Below are positions 15,321 through 23,702 of a stretch of 64,000 nucleotides of DNA, one piece after another. This stretch comes from a virus. The notes under the pieces are model-generated. The model was given only the letters and a program-made list of their open reading frames with translations, had not been told where the DNA came from and did no database searches. Made by a program: the position numbers and the translations under genes. Numbering within the stretch: the stretch's first letter is position 1; every line of letters starts with the position of its first letter. Where the stretch lies: positions 48,224 through 112,223 of IMG/VR virus record IMGVR_UViG_3300018790_000468, one strand, 5' to 3'.

Positions 15321-16198
15321 TCGTAAGAGGTATAGTTTCTATCACCTATTGTGCTGGGAACCACTCTTTTTCCAAACTCTCTGCGTGCAATGTCTTCAAT
15401 GTCTGGTTCAAGCCCAGGCTCCAGGACCACTGGTTCCTTAGTAGTGTCTTCTGGGTTAGCTAGCTTGTAGTAATCTGCAGTAAGATCCACAAAGTTCTGA
15501 AAGTAGTCAAAATTATCGCTTTGGTCCACCTTAAAGAATTCATCCTTCTCCTTCTTATCAAGCATGTCTTCTGCCGCACTACGCGCAGCTGTTGTGATCT
15601 GCTTCTTTAATTCATCAGGGTTGCTGGTGTTGAAAGAATCTGGCAGCTCATCATACACTCTGGGGCTTATCTTGTCATACTTACCAAAATTGGGTGTACC
15701 TGTTCGAGTGTAAACACCTTCAACTTCTGCTGCAGCACTCTTGCCTGCAACATCTTCATTCTTTGCACCAGCTTCCACTGCCTTGGTGACTGCCACAGGT
15801 GAAGCTGCTGATCCACCCTCACCATCTGTGCGGATTACATTGAGTAAATTGTCTGCAATACGCGCAGTGTACACTGCCTGTGTCTTGCCAATCTTGAGCT
15901 CATTCTTAATGAGATTGATTAATTCCACGCGAAACTTATCCTTACTACCTGGGTAATACAATTGATATTCTACACCATCCACTGTGTGTGCAGCAGGCTT
16001 GAATAGCTTGGTCTTAACTGCATCAATTACCCCTCTGACTTGATCATCAGTTAACCCCTTAAATCCATAACCGCCACTGGCTCCTTTGCGTGGATCAGAT
16101 GCAAACCCCAGGTCCTCTGGTCCTAACACCGGTATCTCACTGATCAACTGTGATTGGTTATATGCTTCGAAGATTAACTTTGAGTCTTTGTTATTCAT
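15317..16198 (-). CDS. Capsid-targeted protein, unknown function
   Basis: 293 aa from ATG 16198; a longer reading exists but would cross the promoter region. The tag MNNKDSKLIFEAYNQ contains IFE|A, an ideal prohead-protease-type site. The middle (about 45-115) is a folded helical domain with GLTDDQVRGVIDAVKTKLF and FRVELINLIKNELKIG. The second half is Ala/Glu-rich, then FFKVDQSDNFDYFQNFVDLT. No family recognised. Late promoter AATAAATA lies 8 nt upstream. Confidence 0.65.
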   Translation of the reverse strand: MNNKDSKLIFEAYNQSQLISEIPVLGPEDLGFASDPRKGASGGYGFKGLTDDQVRGVIDAVKTKLFKPAAHTVDGVEYQLYYPGSKDKFRVELINLIKNELKIGKTQAVYTARIADNLLNVIRTDGEGGSAASPVAVTKAVEAGAKNEDVAGKSAAAEVEGVYTRTGTPNFGKYDKISPRVYDELPDSFNTSNPDELKKQITTAARSAAEDMLDKKEKDEFFKVDQSDNFDYFQNFVDLTADYYKLANPEDTTKEPVVLEPGLEPDIEDIARREFGKRVVPSTIGDRNYTSYD

Positions 16199-16200
16199 GC

Positions 16201-16228
16201 TTGAATTATTTATTCTTTGTACTAATAT
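16201..16228 (+). promoter_or_regulatory. Early promoter of the glycosyltransferase gene
   Basis: TTGAAT (16201-16206), 16 bp, TAATAT (16223-16228), 5 nt to the ATG at 16234. Its spacer contains the leftward late element 16207-16214. Confidence 0.55.
16207..16214 (-). promoter_or_regulatory. Late promoter (AATAAATA)
   Basis: On the - strand, 8 nt before the ATG at 16198. It sits directly after the -35 box of the opposite early promoter, the same geometry as at 10127-10140. Confidence 0.6.
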
Positions 16229-16233
16229 ATTTA

Positions 16234-17451
16234 ATGGTCTCGCCCTTTGCTTCACCCTTCGCACCATCCTTTCCACAGCCCTATAACATCATGCCCGCAG
16301 GCATGCCTTCTGCTCCACAGCAAATGCCAGCTGTGCCACCTGAAGCTAATCTGCCACGTGCCATCAATTATCTTGCAGATTACAGTGGTTGCGGTTTTTG
16401 GCGATTAATTTGGCCAGGTCACTTGTTGTGTGCACACCAGAAGGCTATTGTACATGCATCCACAGTGATGTGCTTTGATCCTCGCTGGTATAGCAACACT
16501 CAAGCAATTAGAATTCAAAGACAGGCAACGAGTCAGCAGAGACAGTTCTTCGAATTTCTCAAAAAACTCAGCGGCGAGATGGGATTCAGAATGATATATG
16601 AAATAGATGACATCATGCTGCATGAAGACATACCTGATTACAACAAGTTCAAACCAGCCTTTAAGAACGAAGAAATTAGAAACAATGCAATATCCATGAT
16701 GAACATGTCAGATGAAGTCACTGTCACCTGTGATTTCATGAAAGACTATTATATTAATAAAACTGGCAATAAGAATGTCACAGTGATACCCAACTTCCCA
16801 CCCAAGTGGTGGATAGGACATTTCTATAATGAAAAGAAGTTGAGCCAAGATTATGACAAGCACCGCAAGCGCCCTCGCATTTTATATGCTGGTTCTGGTG
16901 CACACTTTGATGTGGAGAACAGAGTCAATCAAGATGATGATTTCAGACATGTGCTGCAAGCCATTGTAAACACTCGACACAAGTATCAGTGGGTATTTTT
17001 AGGAGCGTTTCCTCTTGCATTGCAGCAATTTGTAAAGGATGGTACTTTAGAGTATCATCCATGGGAACTGCTGTATCAATACCCACAGAAAATCTACAAT
17101 CTCAATATCAACATGATGGTTGCACCTCTGCAGGACAATAATTTTAACAAAGCCAAGAGTGACCTCAAGTATATTGAAGCATGCAGCTATGGCATCCCCA
17201 TTGCTTGCCAAGATCTCTGTACATATTCTAGCGCTCCATTTAAATTCAAGACAGGCGATGAAATGATTCAGAGGATTGATGAAGTGTTGGAGAAGAAATC
17301 CAAGTACATGACACACTGTCAGCATGCCAGAGCATATGCTGAAACACGGTGGCTAGAGAACGAGGACAACATTAACATGTATCAAGAGCTTTACACCTTA
17401 CCCTATGGGCACAAGGACAGGAAGCTGCTTAATAAAATTAATGGCTTGTAA
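16234..17451 (+). CDS. Glycosyltransferase, GT-B fold (GT4-like)
   Basis: 405 aa from ATG 16234 (promoter-supported; upstream in-frame ATGs overlap the divergent gene). Seen: an N-terminal Pro-rich leader of about 40 residues, WPGHLLCAHQ, YEIDDIMLHEDIP, VTVIPNFPPKWW in the interdomain region, RPRILYAGSGAHF opening the C-terminal Rossmann domain, and KSDLKYIEACSYGIPIAC, the E-x7-E-like nucleotide-sugar site. Related proteins occur in many T4-like aquatic phages. Acceptor unknown: virion protein, modified DNA or host surface are all possible. Confidence 0.8.
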   Translation: MVSPFASPFAPSFPQPYNIMPAGMPSAPQQMPAVPPEANLPRAINYLADYSGCGFWRLIWPGHLLCAHQKAIVHASTVMCFDPRWYSNTQAIRIQRQATSQQRQFFEFLKKLSGEMGFRMIYEIDDIMLHEDIPDYNKFKPAFKNEEIRNNAISMMNMSDEVTVTCDFMKDYYINKTGNKNVTVIPNFPPKWWIGHFYNEKKLSQDYDKHRKRPRILYAGSGAHFDVENRVNQDDDFRHVLQAIVNTRHKYQWVFLGAFPLALQQFVKDGTLEYHPWELLYQYPQKIYNLNINMMVAPLQDNNFNKAKSDLKYIEACSYGIPIACQDLCTYSSAPFKFKTGDEMIQRIDEVLEKKSKYMTHCQHARAYAETRWLENEDNINMYQELYTLPYGHKDRKLLNKINGL

Positions 17452-17473
17452 TAGCTAGTTATTCATTTATTAT
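17446..17473 (+). promoter_or_regulatory. Early promoter of DNA polymerase
   Basis: TTGTAA (17446-17451), 16 bp, TATTAT (17468-17473), 6 nt to the GTG at 17480. It supports GTG as start. Confidence 0.55.
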
Positions 17474-17479
17474 CAATCT

Positions 17480-20056
17480 GTGTACAGAAACGCTGTCTAT
17501 CTACCTAAAAATGAATGTGTACGTGTGTATACATGGGACGCAGATGGTAAGAGAACCTTTTATGATGCCACATACAGGCCATATCTGTACATAGAGAGCA
17601 ACAATGCATCTGACTTGAAGTCAATCTTCAACACCAACATCAAGAAGATTTCTTTTAAAACTCAATATGACCGCAATGAATATATTAAGCGTGGCGCTAC
17701 ACGCATATTTGAGAACACACCACCCATACAGCAGCACTTGATTGATTCATATTGGGAAAAGAACGAAGACAAGGACTTTGGTAAAGACCCTCTCAAATTG
17801 TATTTGCTTGACATCGAGACATATAGTCCGGATGAATTTCCTATACCAGAGCAAGCTAAACATACCATCAACATCATCACAGTGTATGACTCGTTGCAAC
17901 AGCATTACTATTCTTGGGGACTTAAGCCATACACCAAGAAGGTACAAAACATCACATACATAAAGTGTGACAGTGAGAGTGAATTGCTTAAGAAATTTAT
18001 TAATTTCATTGAAATGGATCACCCAGATATCTTGTCTGGGTGGAACTGCGAGTTCTTTGACATACCTTACATTATTAACAGGATAAAAAATATACTGGGT
18101 GATGAAGAAGTGTTGAGACTTTCACCGGTGTTGAAATTGTATCCCAGATCCATCCGCGGCAAATATGGTCAAGATCAAGTGAGATGGCACATAGAAGGCA
18201 TATCTGTCATTGATTATTTGGACATTTACAAAAGATTTTGCATGGTGCAAAGAGAGAGTTATAAGCTTGATAATATTGCGCAAATTGAATTGAATGAAAC
18301 AAAGGTGGATTATGGTGACACCAATCTCTCCTCACTTGCAGATGATAACTGGGATCTGTTTGTGGATTACAACATACAAGACGTAAAGATTCTAGTTAAA
18401 CTGGAAGACAAGCTGCGATATCTTGAATTGCTTCGCATGATAGCATACACTGGACTCACCACATTTGAGGCTGCAATGGGTTCACTCTCTGTGATAACTG
18501 GTGCTACTGCCATTCGCGCCAGATACAGACAGCAAAGAATACCTACTTTCATCAGGAATGATGACAACAAGACAAAGAATCCTGGTGCTTATGTGAGTGA
18601 GCCACAGCAAGGCTTCCAGGAGCACATTGTTTCATTTGATGCAAACAGTCTGTATCCTAACACAATGATTTCTCTGAATCTGTCTCCAGAGACCAAGATG
18701 GGCAAAATTGAAAATATCGATAAAGAAACAGGCAATGTGCTCTTTCGCGATGTTAATGGCGTATCATTCACTCTCTCCAAGGAAAATTTCGCTCAGCTCA
18801 TCAAAAAAGAGCAGCTATCAATATCAAGATCCAAAGTTCTTTTTTCTCAGAAAAAGAAAGGCATAATTCCAGAGATTGTGGACAACTATTATTCACAACG
18901 CGTTGAGATCAAGCATGAGCTTAAGAAGCTCAAGAAAACTCTTGCAACTCTCGACAAGAATAGTGAAGAGTATAATCATACTCAAGCTGAAGTTAACAGA
19001 TTGAACATCAAGCAGCACACAATAAAGATTTTTATCAATACAATTTATGGATACTTTGGCAACAAACATGCCCCCATTGGTGATGATGATTTGGCTTCAT
19101 CCATAACTCTCACCGGTCAAGCTGTAATCAAGCAGTGCAATGAATTGATTCGAGATTTCATCAAACTAAAAACCAATGCCGCTGAACTTCCAGCTGATCC
19201 TGTGATATACAATGACACAGACAGTGTGTACATCACACTTAAAAACTTGGTGAACAATCTCAAGATCACTGTTTCAGATAAAAATGGCCACATAACAGCA
19301 GAGTATCATGAGCTTGTGGATGAGTTGGAAGCTTATCTCAACAAACATATAACCAAATGGGGTACCGATTCATTAAATTCCAAGGATTGCCGATTTGTCT
19401 TCAAGCGCGAAGCAATTGCAGATGTTGGCATTTTCCTACAGAAAAAAAGATACATTCTTCACCTGCTTGATGAAGAAGGTATTGCCTGTGACAAATTCAA
19501 ATACACAGGTGTGGAGGTGGTCAGAACTACCATGCCCAGACCCATCAAGCCACATGTCAAGAAGATCATGACCACCATGTTAATGTCAAGAAATCAGAGT
19601 GAAACCAACAAGGTTTTAAATGAAACTTATGAAATATTCAAGAACCTGCCTCTGCAGGACATATCCTTTGTGTCTGGCATTAAGAACTATGAAAAATATG
19701 CAGCACAGTGTGATAATTTTAAAGTAGTCAAGGGCATGCCCAATCATGTCAAAGCTGCTTATTACTATAATCTTTTGTTGCAGAAATTAAACATTGATAA
19801 AAAGTATGAAAAAATTAATTCTGGTGACAAAATAAGATTTTTTTATGTGCGCAAGCCCAATGCATACGGTCTCACATCCATTGCCTTCAAGCACTACTAT
19901 CCAAAGGAATTTACTAATATTTTTGAGCCTGATTATGAGCTCATGTTCAATAAGATCGTTTTCAGTGCAATAGAAAGACTGTATGATGCAGTGCAATGGA
20001 AGGCGATAGAGCCTGGACAACAAGTGCAGTGCGATTTATTTGAATTATTATCTTGA
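17480..20056 (+). CDS. 43: Family B replicative DNA polymerase (gp43)
   Basis: 858 aa (T4 898), GTG start. Replicative polymerase with 3'-5' exonuclease. Seen: Exo I LYLLDIETYS (D111, E113), Exo II SGWNCEFFDIPY, Exo III DYNIQDVKIL, polymerase motif A SFDANSLYPNTMI (D387), motif B KIFINTIYGYFGN, motif C YNDTDSVYI (D579, D581) and the KKRY motif. All catalytic residues are intact. It sits just before the LSm-like gene and uvsX. If the phage replaces dG with a deazaguanine, this enzyme would have to copy it. Confidence 0.97.
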   Translation: MYRNAVYLPKNECVRVYTWDADGKRTFYDATYRPYLYIESNNASDLKSIFNTNIKKISFKTQYDRNEYIKRGATRIFENTPPIQQHLIDSYWEKNEDKDFGKDPLKLYLLDIETYSPDEFPIPEQAKHTINIITVYDSLQQHYYSWGLKPYTKKVQNITYIKCDSESELLKKFINFIEMDHPDILSGWNCEFFDIPYIINRIKNILGDEEVLRLSPVLKLYPRSIRGKYGQDQVRWHIEGISVIDYLDIYKRFCMVQRESYKLDNIAQIELNETKVDYGDTNLSSLADDNWDLFVDYNIQDVKILVKLEDKLRYLELLRMIAYTGLTTFEAAMGSLSVITGATAIRARYRQQRIPTFIRNDDNKTKNPGAYVSEPQQGFQEHIVSFDANSLYPNTMISLNLSPETKMGKIENIDKETGNVLFRDVNGVSFTLSKENFAQLIKKEQLSISRSKVLFSQKKKGIIPEIVDNYYSQRVEIKHELKKLKKTLATLDKNSEEYNHTQAEVNRLNIKQHTIKIFINTIYGYFGNKHAPIGDDDLASSITLTGQAVIKQCNELIRDFIKLKTNAAELPADPVIYNDTDSVYITLKNLVNNLKITVSDKNGHITAEYHELVDELEAYLNKHITKWGTDSLNSKDCRFVFKREAIADVGIFLQKKRYILHLLDEEGIACDKFKYTGVEVVRTTMPRPIKPHVKKIMTTMLMSRNQSETNKVLNETYEIFKNLPLQDISFVSGIKNYEKYAAQCDNFKVVKGMPNHVKAAYYYNLLLQKLNIDKKYEKINSGDKIRFFYVRKPNAYGLTSIAFKHYYPKEFTNIFEPDYELMFNKIVFSAIERLYDAVQWKAIEPGQQVQCDLFELLS

Positions 20057-20080
20057 TTTTTATGAATGTTATTATAAAAT
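20053..20080 (+). promoter_or_regulatory. Early promoter of 20087-21624 and following genes
   Basis: TTGATT (20053-20058), 16 bp, TAAAAT (20075-20080), 6 nt to the ATG at 20087. Confidence 0.65.
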
Positions 20081-20086
20081 TTATAT

Positions 20087-20470
20087 ATGAGCAAAACATT
20101 AAACATTACTACATTTGTTGACCATATTGGTCGCGTTATTCTTGGTGAAGTTGTATCCGATACAAAGGAGACACTCAAGATTAAAAACCCTGCAATTGTC
20201 CATATTGGACAGAATCAGCAGACTAACCAGATCCAGGTGCAAACTATTCCCTACTTCTTCAGGGAATTTGTCGCAGCCAGTGCACAAAAGGAAGGTACAA
20301 CTTGGAATTTTAGCAAAGACAAGATTGTCACTGGTGAAGTGGAGCTTGACTCCAGACTCATTGAACAATATAAAAATCTCTTCAATAGCACTGTTATGCC
20401 TGCGCCTGCACCACAGCAAAGAACTGCAGCTGTAGATAAAGCAGAAGTTATCAAGCTGTTTGACGAATAA
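20087..20470 (+). CDS. Conserved LSm-like small protein between gp43 and uvsX
   Basis: 127 aa. The first 60 residues (FVDHIGRVILGEVVSDTKET, LKIKNPAIVHI) read as an SH3/Sm-like beta-barrel, and I recall similar proteins beside gp43/uvsX in T4-like aquatic phages. The second half contains IPYFFREFVAASAQ and ends KAEVIKLFDE, an acidic tail like those of ssDNA- or clamp-interacting proteins. Function unknown; likely replication or RNA linked. It abuts uvsX (stop TAA overlaps ATG by one base). Confidence 0.6.
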   Translation: MSKTLNITTFVDHIGRVILGEVVSDTKETLKIKNPAIVHIGQNQQTNQIQVQTIPYFFREFVAASAQKEGTTWNFSKDKIVTGEVELDSRLIEQYKNLFNSTVMPAPAPQQRTAAVDKAEVIKLFDE

Positions 20471-21624
20471 TGTCCCTTACCAAAGACATCAGAAGTGTAC
20501 TAGATACAATTGATAGTACCAATCCGCACGCCACCTATCTGTCAGAGGGCACTCTCTCAAAGGTTGATGGTTGGATCAGCACAGGATCATATGTGTTAAA
20601 TGGCATCATTTCTGGGAGTATTCACAAGGGTGTACCCAGAAACAGAGTAACACTATTCGCAGGTGAAAGTATGACGGGCAAGACTTATGTTATTACAAAA
20701 ATTCTTGCAAATGCACAAAAAGAAGGTCTCATACCAGTTATATTTGATACTGAAGGAGCCATTGACGCAGAATCTGCAACCAAGCTTGGGTTGGACACCA
20801 CCAAGGTGAAGTATGTGCCATGCTTTTCAATTGAAGAAACTCGCAACACTATCTATAACTTTCTTACCAAAGTAAAAGAGAATGGACAGGAGGGTAAGTT
20901 TATCATTGCAATTGATTCTATTGGTAACCTTGATAATCAACTCTCTCTGGATAGAATGACCAAAGAGAGCAGCTCCATGGACATGGGCACAAGAGCCAGA
21001 GCAATCAAGAGCTTGCTCAAAACCTGCACAACCATGTCACGCTTGACAAAGACAACATTCTTGATCACAAATCATACATATGATGATCCCAGTGCAATGT
21101 ATGAAAGCATGATCAAGCACCAACCTGGTGGTAAGAGTGTTTGGTATCTGTCAGATGTGGCAGTGCAGCTGGCGCGTAAGCCTGAAAAAGATGATGGTGG
21201 TAAAGCAGTGGACAGTAAGCTGGCAGTAGGTCAGCGCAATTACCCGGGGGTAATTCTGCGCGCTCTTACTGTTAAAAATAGATTTGTACGACAATACCTG
21301 CAAGGTGAGATGTACTTGAGCTTTGAGTCCGGTCTCAACAAATATTATGGCTTGCTTGACCTGGCTGTGGGTTTTGGAATTGTATTGCAAAATGGTGCTA
21401 CATATGCCTTGGCTGATGGTACCAAGCTCGGATATTATAAGACCTGGAGAACAGATGAAGAGCTTTGGAACACAAAATTGTTACCAGCTATTGAAGCCAA
21501 GATAATTGTTGAGTGGCAGTATGGCAATTCAAATGAAGTGCCAGATGAACTACCAACTGAAGATGTGCCTGTTGTTAAAAAAACTAAAGGTGCTAAGTTG
21601 GCGGATGATGTTAACGACCAATAA
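20470..21624 (+). CDS. uvsX: UvsX recombinase (RecA family)
   Basis: 384 aa (T4 391). Strand-exchange protein. Seen: Walker A GESMTGKTY (residues 65-73), FDTEGAIDAESA, FIIAIDSIGNL (Walker B) and a QPGGKSVWYLSDVAVQL region matching UvsX loop 2. The C-terminus is acidic. Co-transcribed with the gene upstream and overlapping queC by 17 nt, so deazaguanine synthesis is tied to the recombination operon. Confidence 0.94.
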   Translation: MSLTKDIRSVLDTIDSTNPHATYLSEGTLSKVDGWISTGSYVLNGIISGSIHKGVPRNRVTLFAGESMTGKTYVITKILANAQKEGLIPVIFDTEGAIDAESATKLGLDTTKVKYVPCFSIEETRNTIYNFLTKVKENGQEGKFIIAIDSIGNLDNQLSLDRMTKESSSMDMGTRARAIKSLLKTCTTMSRLTKTTFLITNHTYDDPSAMYESMIKHQPGGKSVWYLSDVAVQLARKPEKDDGGKAVDSKLAVGQRNYPGVILRALTVKNRFVRQYLQGEMYLSFESGLNKYYGLLDLAVGFGIVLQNGATYALADGTKLGYYKTWRTDEELWNTKLLPAIEAKIIVEWQYGNSNEVPDELPTEDVPVVKKTKGAKLADDVNDQ

Positions 21625-22345
21625 GCCTGCTGTTGTAGTTCCAGTGAGTGGTGGCATGGACAGTACCGTGTTGCTGCATAAAGCTGCGCGCGAATTCAAT
21701 AAAATTCACTGCATAAGCTTTGACTATGGTCAGAAACACAAGAAAGAATTAACTTGTGCTGCAACACAGATTGATCTGATAAAGAACAAGCTTGGTAATG
21801 ACAATGTTTCCTGGGAAACTATTGATTTGTCTTTTTTCAAGACCATCTCTTCAACATCTGCTCTCACAAACAGTGACATTGCTGTGGCAAAAGCTAAGCA
21901 TGCCATGGGCGATCCACAGACAGTTAATTACGTACCATTTAGAAACTTAATGTTGCTTAGCATTTGCCTGGCATATGCCGAGAGTCATGAAGCTACATCT
22001 GTATGGCATGGCGCTGCACAAGCTGACAGCATTGCAGGCTACTGGGATGGTAGTGCAGAGTTTATTGCTGATATCAACAAAATTGCATCATTAAATCGCA
22101 GATCACGCATTAAGATAGAAGCACCATTGCTTACAAAATCAAAATTGGATATTGTCACGCTTGGTGTGCATTTGGGTGTACCATTCAAGGACACCTGGAC
22201 ATGTTATGAGGGTGGTCAAGATGCATGTGGTGAATGCACTGCATGCAGTCTTCGTTTGCAGGGCTTCATCAAAGCAGGATTTGTTGATCCTATCTCCTAC
22301 ACAAAAGAAATTGACTGGAATTCCTACAACTGTATTCCATTATAA
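21608..22345 (+). CDS. queC: QueC, 7-cyano-7-deazaguanine (preQ0) synthase
   Basis: 245 aa from ATG 21608 (ATG 21605 equally possible; longer readings lie inside uvsX). It converts 7-carboxy-7-deazaguanine to preQ0 using ATP and ammonia. Seen: PP-loop SGGMDST (residues 14-20), FDYGQKHKKEL, NYVPFRNLMLLSICLAYAE, WHGAAQAD, and the zinc Cys cluster CYEGGQDACGECTACSLR with four Cys. All family landmarks are present. The amidotransferase gene starts 4 nt later; this adjacency mimics the fused Gat-QueC proteins that make archaeosine-type bases. Confidence 0.95.
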   Translation: MLTTNKPAVVVPVSGGMDSTVLLHKAAREFNKIHCISFDYGQKHKKELTCAATQIDLIKNKLGNDNVSWETIDLSFFKTISSTSALTNSDIAVAKAKHAMGDPQTVNYVPFRNLMLLSICLAYAESHEATSVWHGAAQADSIAGYWDGSAEFIADINKIASLNRRSRIKIEAPLLTKSKLDIVTLGVHLGVPFKDTWTCYEGGQDACGECTACSLRLQGFIKAGFVDPISYTKEIDWNSYNCIPL

Positions 22346-22349
22346 TTAA

Positions 22350-23000
22350 ATGTGTGGTATATTTGGAGCTGTGGACAGAGAGAGATTTAAATCACTGTAC
22401 AACTTGAACAAGCAGAGAGGTAATTTTTCTTTTGGATGCTGCTTTTTAACACAAGATAGACGCACACAGTACTGTGAATCCGCACCTGGCGAGGTGGATG
22501 TAGAGGATTTTATGAATGAGGACTACTATTATCTGCTAGGGCATACACAGGCCCCTACATCATCTGCTCGTGAGTATGACCGTGCCACTTCGCATCCATT
22601 CATAGCTGGTGATTGGGTTGTTGCTCACAATGGTGTGTTATCAAATTTTGAGATATTGAAACAGAAGTATGCACCAGACCACACAAACCCCGTGGATAGC
22701 AGCATCATACCGGTGCTGCTTGACTGCATGCAAGAGGAAGACGAGATTAAAACAATAACAAGCGTGCTTGAGACCATTGAAGGCACATACAGTCTGTGGC
22801 TATACAATAATATTAGCAAGAATATCTATGTGGCAAGATGTGGCAGTACCTTGTTTGGCGATCTGCTTAGATGTGAATTCTCCTCGTACCCTGACATTGG
22901 ATTAACAGAACTTGATGATAACACCCTGTATCTTGTAACACAAGAAGGTCTTACAAAAGTCTCAGGCTTCAATGGCAACTCTCCATTTTTTATTATATGA
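22350..23000 (+). CDS. Stand-alone class II glutamine amidotransferase (Gat), partner of QueC
   Basis: 216 aa, only the glutaminase domain. Seen: MCGIFGAVD with nucleophile Cys2, GHTQAPTSS (the usual GHTR position is Gln), and VVAHNGVLSNFEILK (oxyanion Asn/Gly). There is no synthetase or isomerase domain, unlike PurF, GlmS or AsnB. Its place directly after queC suggests it supplies ammonia to QueC or to a preQ0-to-amidine step, as in the fused Gat-QueC of archaea and phage 9g. Inference: the window could make the deoxyarchaeosine precursor. It overlaps the next gene by ATGA. Confidence 0.85.
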   Translation: MCGIFGAVDRERFKSLYNLNKQRGNFSFGCCFLTQDRRTQYCESAPGEVDVEDFMNEDYYYLLGHTQAPTSSAREYDRATSHPFIAGDWVVAHNGVLSNFEILKQKYAPDHTNPVDSSIIPVLLDCMQEEDEIKTITSVLETIEGTYSLWLYNNISKNIYVARCGSTLFGDLLRCEFSSYPDIGLTELDDNTLYLVTQEGLTKVSGFNGNSPFFII

Positions 23001-23671
23001 ATATTTGTGTCTATAGTTGTACTCGCAAGGAAGATGAAACACAGACAGTTCTGTATAAAAGTTGTGTAGCATTTGAACACCTGGATGTGTATTTCAAGAA
23101 AAATAATACTGAAGGTTTATCTAAATCATACAATGATTTTCTATTTAGTACAGAAGCTGCTGCATATGATGTTGTTGTGTTTTGTCATGATGATGTGTTC
23201 CTAGATGATCTCAAGCTGCAGAGCAAATTACAAGCTGCAATGGAGCTTGGCTACGATATCGTGGGTCTTGCAGGTTGCGTGTCACCAAGAATTATGAGAC
23301 CCGCACTGTGGCATCTCATGGCAGGTGGGTTTGGCGGGTCCAATTTGAGAGGCATTGTGAACCACTATCAGGATGCAGATCACAAGCACTATTTTGCAAC
23401 AAATTTTGGCATTACACCTGCACGTGTTGCCATACTTGACGGTCTCTTTCTCGCTGTTAACGTCAACAAAGCCAAGGAGGCAAATTGGCGCTTTAACGAA
23501 AACTACAGCTTTCATCATTATGATATTGCATCCTGCATAGATGCAAATGCAAAAAAATTAAAACTTGGCGTGTATCCCATCAATGTTATACACGGTTCTC
23601 CTGGGCTACAATCATTTGATGACAATTTTAAAGCCAGTGAAGATATCTTCATGCAGGAATATGCAGGTTGA
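22997..23671 (+). CDS. Glycosyltransferase, GT-A/family-2-like (PF13712 type)
   Basis: 224 aa. Seen: YDVVVFCHDDVFLDD (metal-binding D-D in the DxD position), GYDIVGLAGC, ILDGLFLAVNVNKA (acceptor region) and FHHYDIASCIDANAKKLKLG. This is the layout of the small stand-alone family-2-like transferases. It is translationally coupled (ATGA) to the amidotransferase gene, so a role in decorating the modified base is conceivable, but a glycan or protein acceptor is equally possible. Confidence 0.7.
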   Translation: MNICVYSCTRKEDETQTVLYKSCVAFEHLDVYFKKNNTEGLSKSYNDFLFSTEAAAYDVVVFCHDDVFLDDLKLQSKLQAAMELGYDIVGLAGCVSPRIMRPALWHLMAGGFGGSNLRGIVNHYQDADHKHYFATNFGITPARVAILDGLFLAVNVNKAKEANWRFNENYSFHHYDIASCIDANAKKLKLGVYPINVIHGSPGLQSFDDNFKASEDIFMQEYAG

Positions 23672-23695
23672 TTAATTGATATTTTCTTTTATCAT
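23668..23695 (+). promoter_or_regulatory. Early promoter of gp41
   Basis: TTGATT (23668-23673), 16 bp, TATCAT (23690-23695), 7 nt to the ATG at 23703. Confidence 0.6.
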
Positions 23696-23702
23696 ATAAA
23701 TT

